Shown: piece after piece, positions 3,859-5,289 of the stretch | Layout of the letters: each line of letters starts with the position of its first letter | Position numbering within the stretch: the first letter of the stretch is position 1 | NCBI RefSeq assembly: GCF_001983105.1 | Contig: NZ_MOMC01000024.1 | Span: 38,460 to 43,748 of the forward strand | DNA: 5,289 nucleotides | Direction of reading: 5' to 3' | Origin: Pseudofrankia asymbiotica | GTDB lineage: Bacteria; Actinomycetota; Actinomycetes; Frankiales; Frankiaceae | Program-made: the position numbers and the translations under genes | The notes under the pieces: generated by a model | Told to the model about the DNA's origin: nothing | Database searches by the model: none | What the model saw: the letters and a program-made list of their open reading frames with translations, nothing else

Positions 3859-5289
3859 TCAGCGCCCTTCAGCGTCTGGGACGTGGGTGACGGCGACGAC
3901 CGGCAGGCCGCCAATCCGGTAGGCGGCGGGGGCGAACGCCGGAACGGCGGGATGACGCGGCGCCACCGGGTCGATCCGGCGGTAGGGCGCGCCCAACGGG
4001 GGACGTGGGTCGGAGTCGCCCTTGTTGGGCCAGAAGGACATCGCGCGCTCCGCCTGCGCGGTGATGGTCAGCGACGGATTCACACCCAGGTTCGCGCAGA
4101 CGGCGGCGCCGTCCGCCACGTGCAGCCCGGGATGCCCGAACACCCGCTGGTAGGCATCGACGACGCCGCGCTCCGGGTTCTCCCCGATGGGCGCTCCGCC
4201 GAGAATGTGCGCCGTCAGCGGGATGTTCGCGACCTCGGTGATCGAGCCGGCCGGATGCCCGCCGATCTCGGCGGCGATCCGCCTGGTCGCGTCGTTGCCC
4301 GCTGGGATCCAGGTCGGGTTCGGCTCACCGTGGCCCTGGCGGCTGGTCAGCCAGCTCGTCCCGAACGGGCCGCGCCGGCGGCGCACGACCAGCGAGTTGT
4401 CCTGGGACTGCATCACCAGGACGATCATCGCCCGCTCCGACCAGCGCCACGGCAGGCAGGCCGCGACGGCCAGGTGCGGCCGGCGCAGGCAGGCACCGAG
4501 GAACCGCGCCCACCGCGGCACCCGCCCGCCACCGTCGGTCATCGTGGAGGCGAGCGGCGCGAGCAGGTTGCTCCCCCGGCCGTAGCGGACCGGCTCGACG
4601 TGCGTGTGCGGATCCGGGTAGAAGCTCGACGTGATCGCGACGCCACGGGTGATCCGCTCGTCGGGGCGCGTCCTCACCGCCCCGAGGATGGCCTCCGAGT
4701 TCGTCCTGGTCAGGTGGCCGAGGCGTTCGGACAGGCCGGGCAGCTGGCCGCCGGCTCGCATCGCGTGCAGTAGCTGCTGGGTGCCGAGCGCGCCGGCGGC
4801 GAACACCACCTGCCCGGCTCGCCAGCGGCGCTGGCGCCCCCGGGCCCTCACCCGGCCCCACGGAGTGACCGCCGGCCAGGCGCCGGTCGGCTCGCCGACG
4901 ACCTCGTAGCCGCCGCCCGGCAGCGGCGTCACCGAGCGGATGGTGGTGTCGGCGACGACCGTGACGCCGAGGCGCTCCGCCAGGTACAGATAGTTGCGGT
5001 CGAGGGTGTTCTTCGCCTCGTGCCGGCAGCCGCTCATGCACTCGCCGCACTGCACGCAGCCCACCCGCCGCGGGCCCGCGCCGCCGAAGTACGGGTCCTC
5101 GGCGGGCTCGCCCGGCGCCGGCCGCCCCTCGGGTCCGAAGTACACGCCGACGTCGGCGAGCTGGAACGTGTCGCCGACGCCCATCTCCTCGGCGACCGTC
5201 CGGAACACCTTGTCGGCGTATGTGGTCGTCGGGTTGTGGACGACGCCGAGCATCCGTTCGGCCTGGTCGTAGTACGGCGCGAGCTCGGC
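3859..5289 (-). CDS. GMC-family (cholesterol-oxidase-like) FAD oxidoreductase, C-terminal part (runs off right edge)
   Basis: GMC flavoproteins oxidise alcohols, including sterols, using bound FAD. The visible 476 residues begin mid-protein (AELAPYYDQAERMLGVV), so the N-terminal Rossmann GxGxxG motif is outside the window; the ATG at 5251-5253 is internal, not the start. Motifs in order, numbering from the first visible residue: C78-x2-C81-x2-C84-x3-C88 in GCVQCGECMSGCRHEAKNTL; VVFAAGALGTQQLL around 161-174, the second FAD-contact motif; VMQSQDNSL around 292-300; and the C-terminal GMC block with H361 in AHILGG, a conserved VADGAAV, and N404 in NPSLTITAQ, the usual catalytic His/Asn pair. The pattern resembles the actinobacterial cholesterol-oxidase-like group (Mycobacterium ChoD type). 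The true substrate is unknown; sterol oxidation is only one possibility. It ends in TGA at 3859-3861, facing the shared terminator. The four-cysteine motif is spaced like a ferredoxin iron-sulfur site. Confidence 0.92.
   Translation of the reverse strand, partial: AELAPYYDQAERMLGVVHNPTTTYADKVFRTVAEEMGVGDTFQLADVGVYFGPEGRPAPGEPAEDPYFGGAGPRRVGCVQCGECMSGCRHEAKNTLDRNYLYLAERLGVTVVADTTIRSVTPLPGGGYEVVGEPTGAWPAVTPWGRVRARGRQRRWRAGQVVFAAGALGTQQLLHAMRAGGQLPGLSERLGHLTRTNSEAILGAVRTRPDERITRGVAITSSFYPDPHTHVEPVRYGRGSNLLAPLASTMTDGGGRVPRWARFLGACLRRPHLAVAACLPWRWSERAMIVLVMQSQDNSLVVRRRRGPFGTSWLTSRQGHGEPNPTWIPAGNDATRRIAAEIGGHPAGSITEVANIPLTAHILGGAPIGENPERGVVDAYQRVFGHPGLHVADGAAVCANLGVNPSLTITAQAERAMSFWPNKGDSDPRPPLGAPYRRIDPVAPRHPAVPAFAPAAYRIGGLPVVAVTHVPDAEGR

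Noticed and set aside
3796..4773. Open frame of 325 codons on the plus strand
   Set aside because: It is antisense to the clearly recognisable GMC oxidoreductase.

Overview
The window is a very GC-rich stretch of actinobacterial chromosome. The basis is codon choice dominated by G or C in third positions, GTG-start usage with a strong purine-rich ribosome site, and a cyclophilin next to a zinc-ribbon rhomboid protease, a neighbourhood familiar from Streptomyces-like and Frankia-like genomes. A Frankia-like source is my inference; no rRNA or other decisive marker is present.

Layout, left to right. (1) Positions 1-728, minus: the first 242 residues of a rhomboid-family membrane protease with an N-terminal zinc-ribbon; its catalytic core lies beyond the left edge. 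(2) Positions 729-934: a short intergenic stretch with the rhomboid ribosome site, a 16-bp palindrome touching it, and a hairpin that probably terminates the cyclophilin transcript. (3) Positions 935-1462, minus: a complete cyclophilin-type peptidyl-prolyl isomerase. (4) Positions 1463-2280: about 820 bases with no convincing gene, holding several inverted or direct repeats and probably the divergent control regions of its two flanking genes. (5) Positions 2281-3765, plus: a 494-residue unrecognised protein. It is arginine/glycine/glutamate-rich, lacks cysteine, carries heptad and Gly-Glu-Arg repeats, and has one C-terminal membrane segment. (6) Positions 3766-3858: a 17-bp perfect stem serving as a two-way terminator between convergent genes. 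(7) Positions 3859-5289, minus: the C-terminal 476 residues of a cholesterol-oxidase-like GMC flavoprotein oxidoreductase with a ferredoxin-like cysteine motif; its N-terminal FAD-binding part is beyond the right edge.

How they may work together: the cyclophilin and rhomboid genes run in the same direction and may share a transcript or regulator, because a nearly identical 16-base palindrome sits just upstream of both start codons. The 494-residue protein is divergent from the cyclophilin and occupies the position where, as I recall, Streptomyces carries a DUF5324 coiled-coil membrane protein. The GMC oxidoreductase appears to be an unrelated convergent neighbour. I see no mobile element, CRISPR array, tRNA or rRNA. 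The least explained items are the 494-residue protein and the paired leader palindromes.
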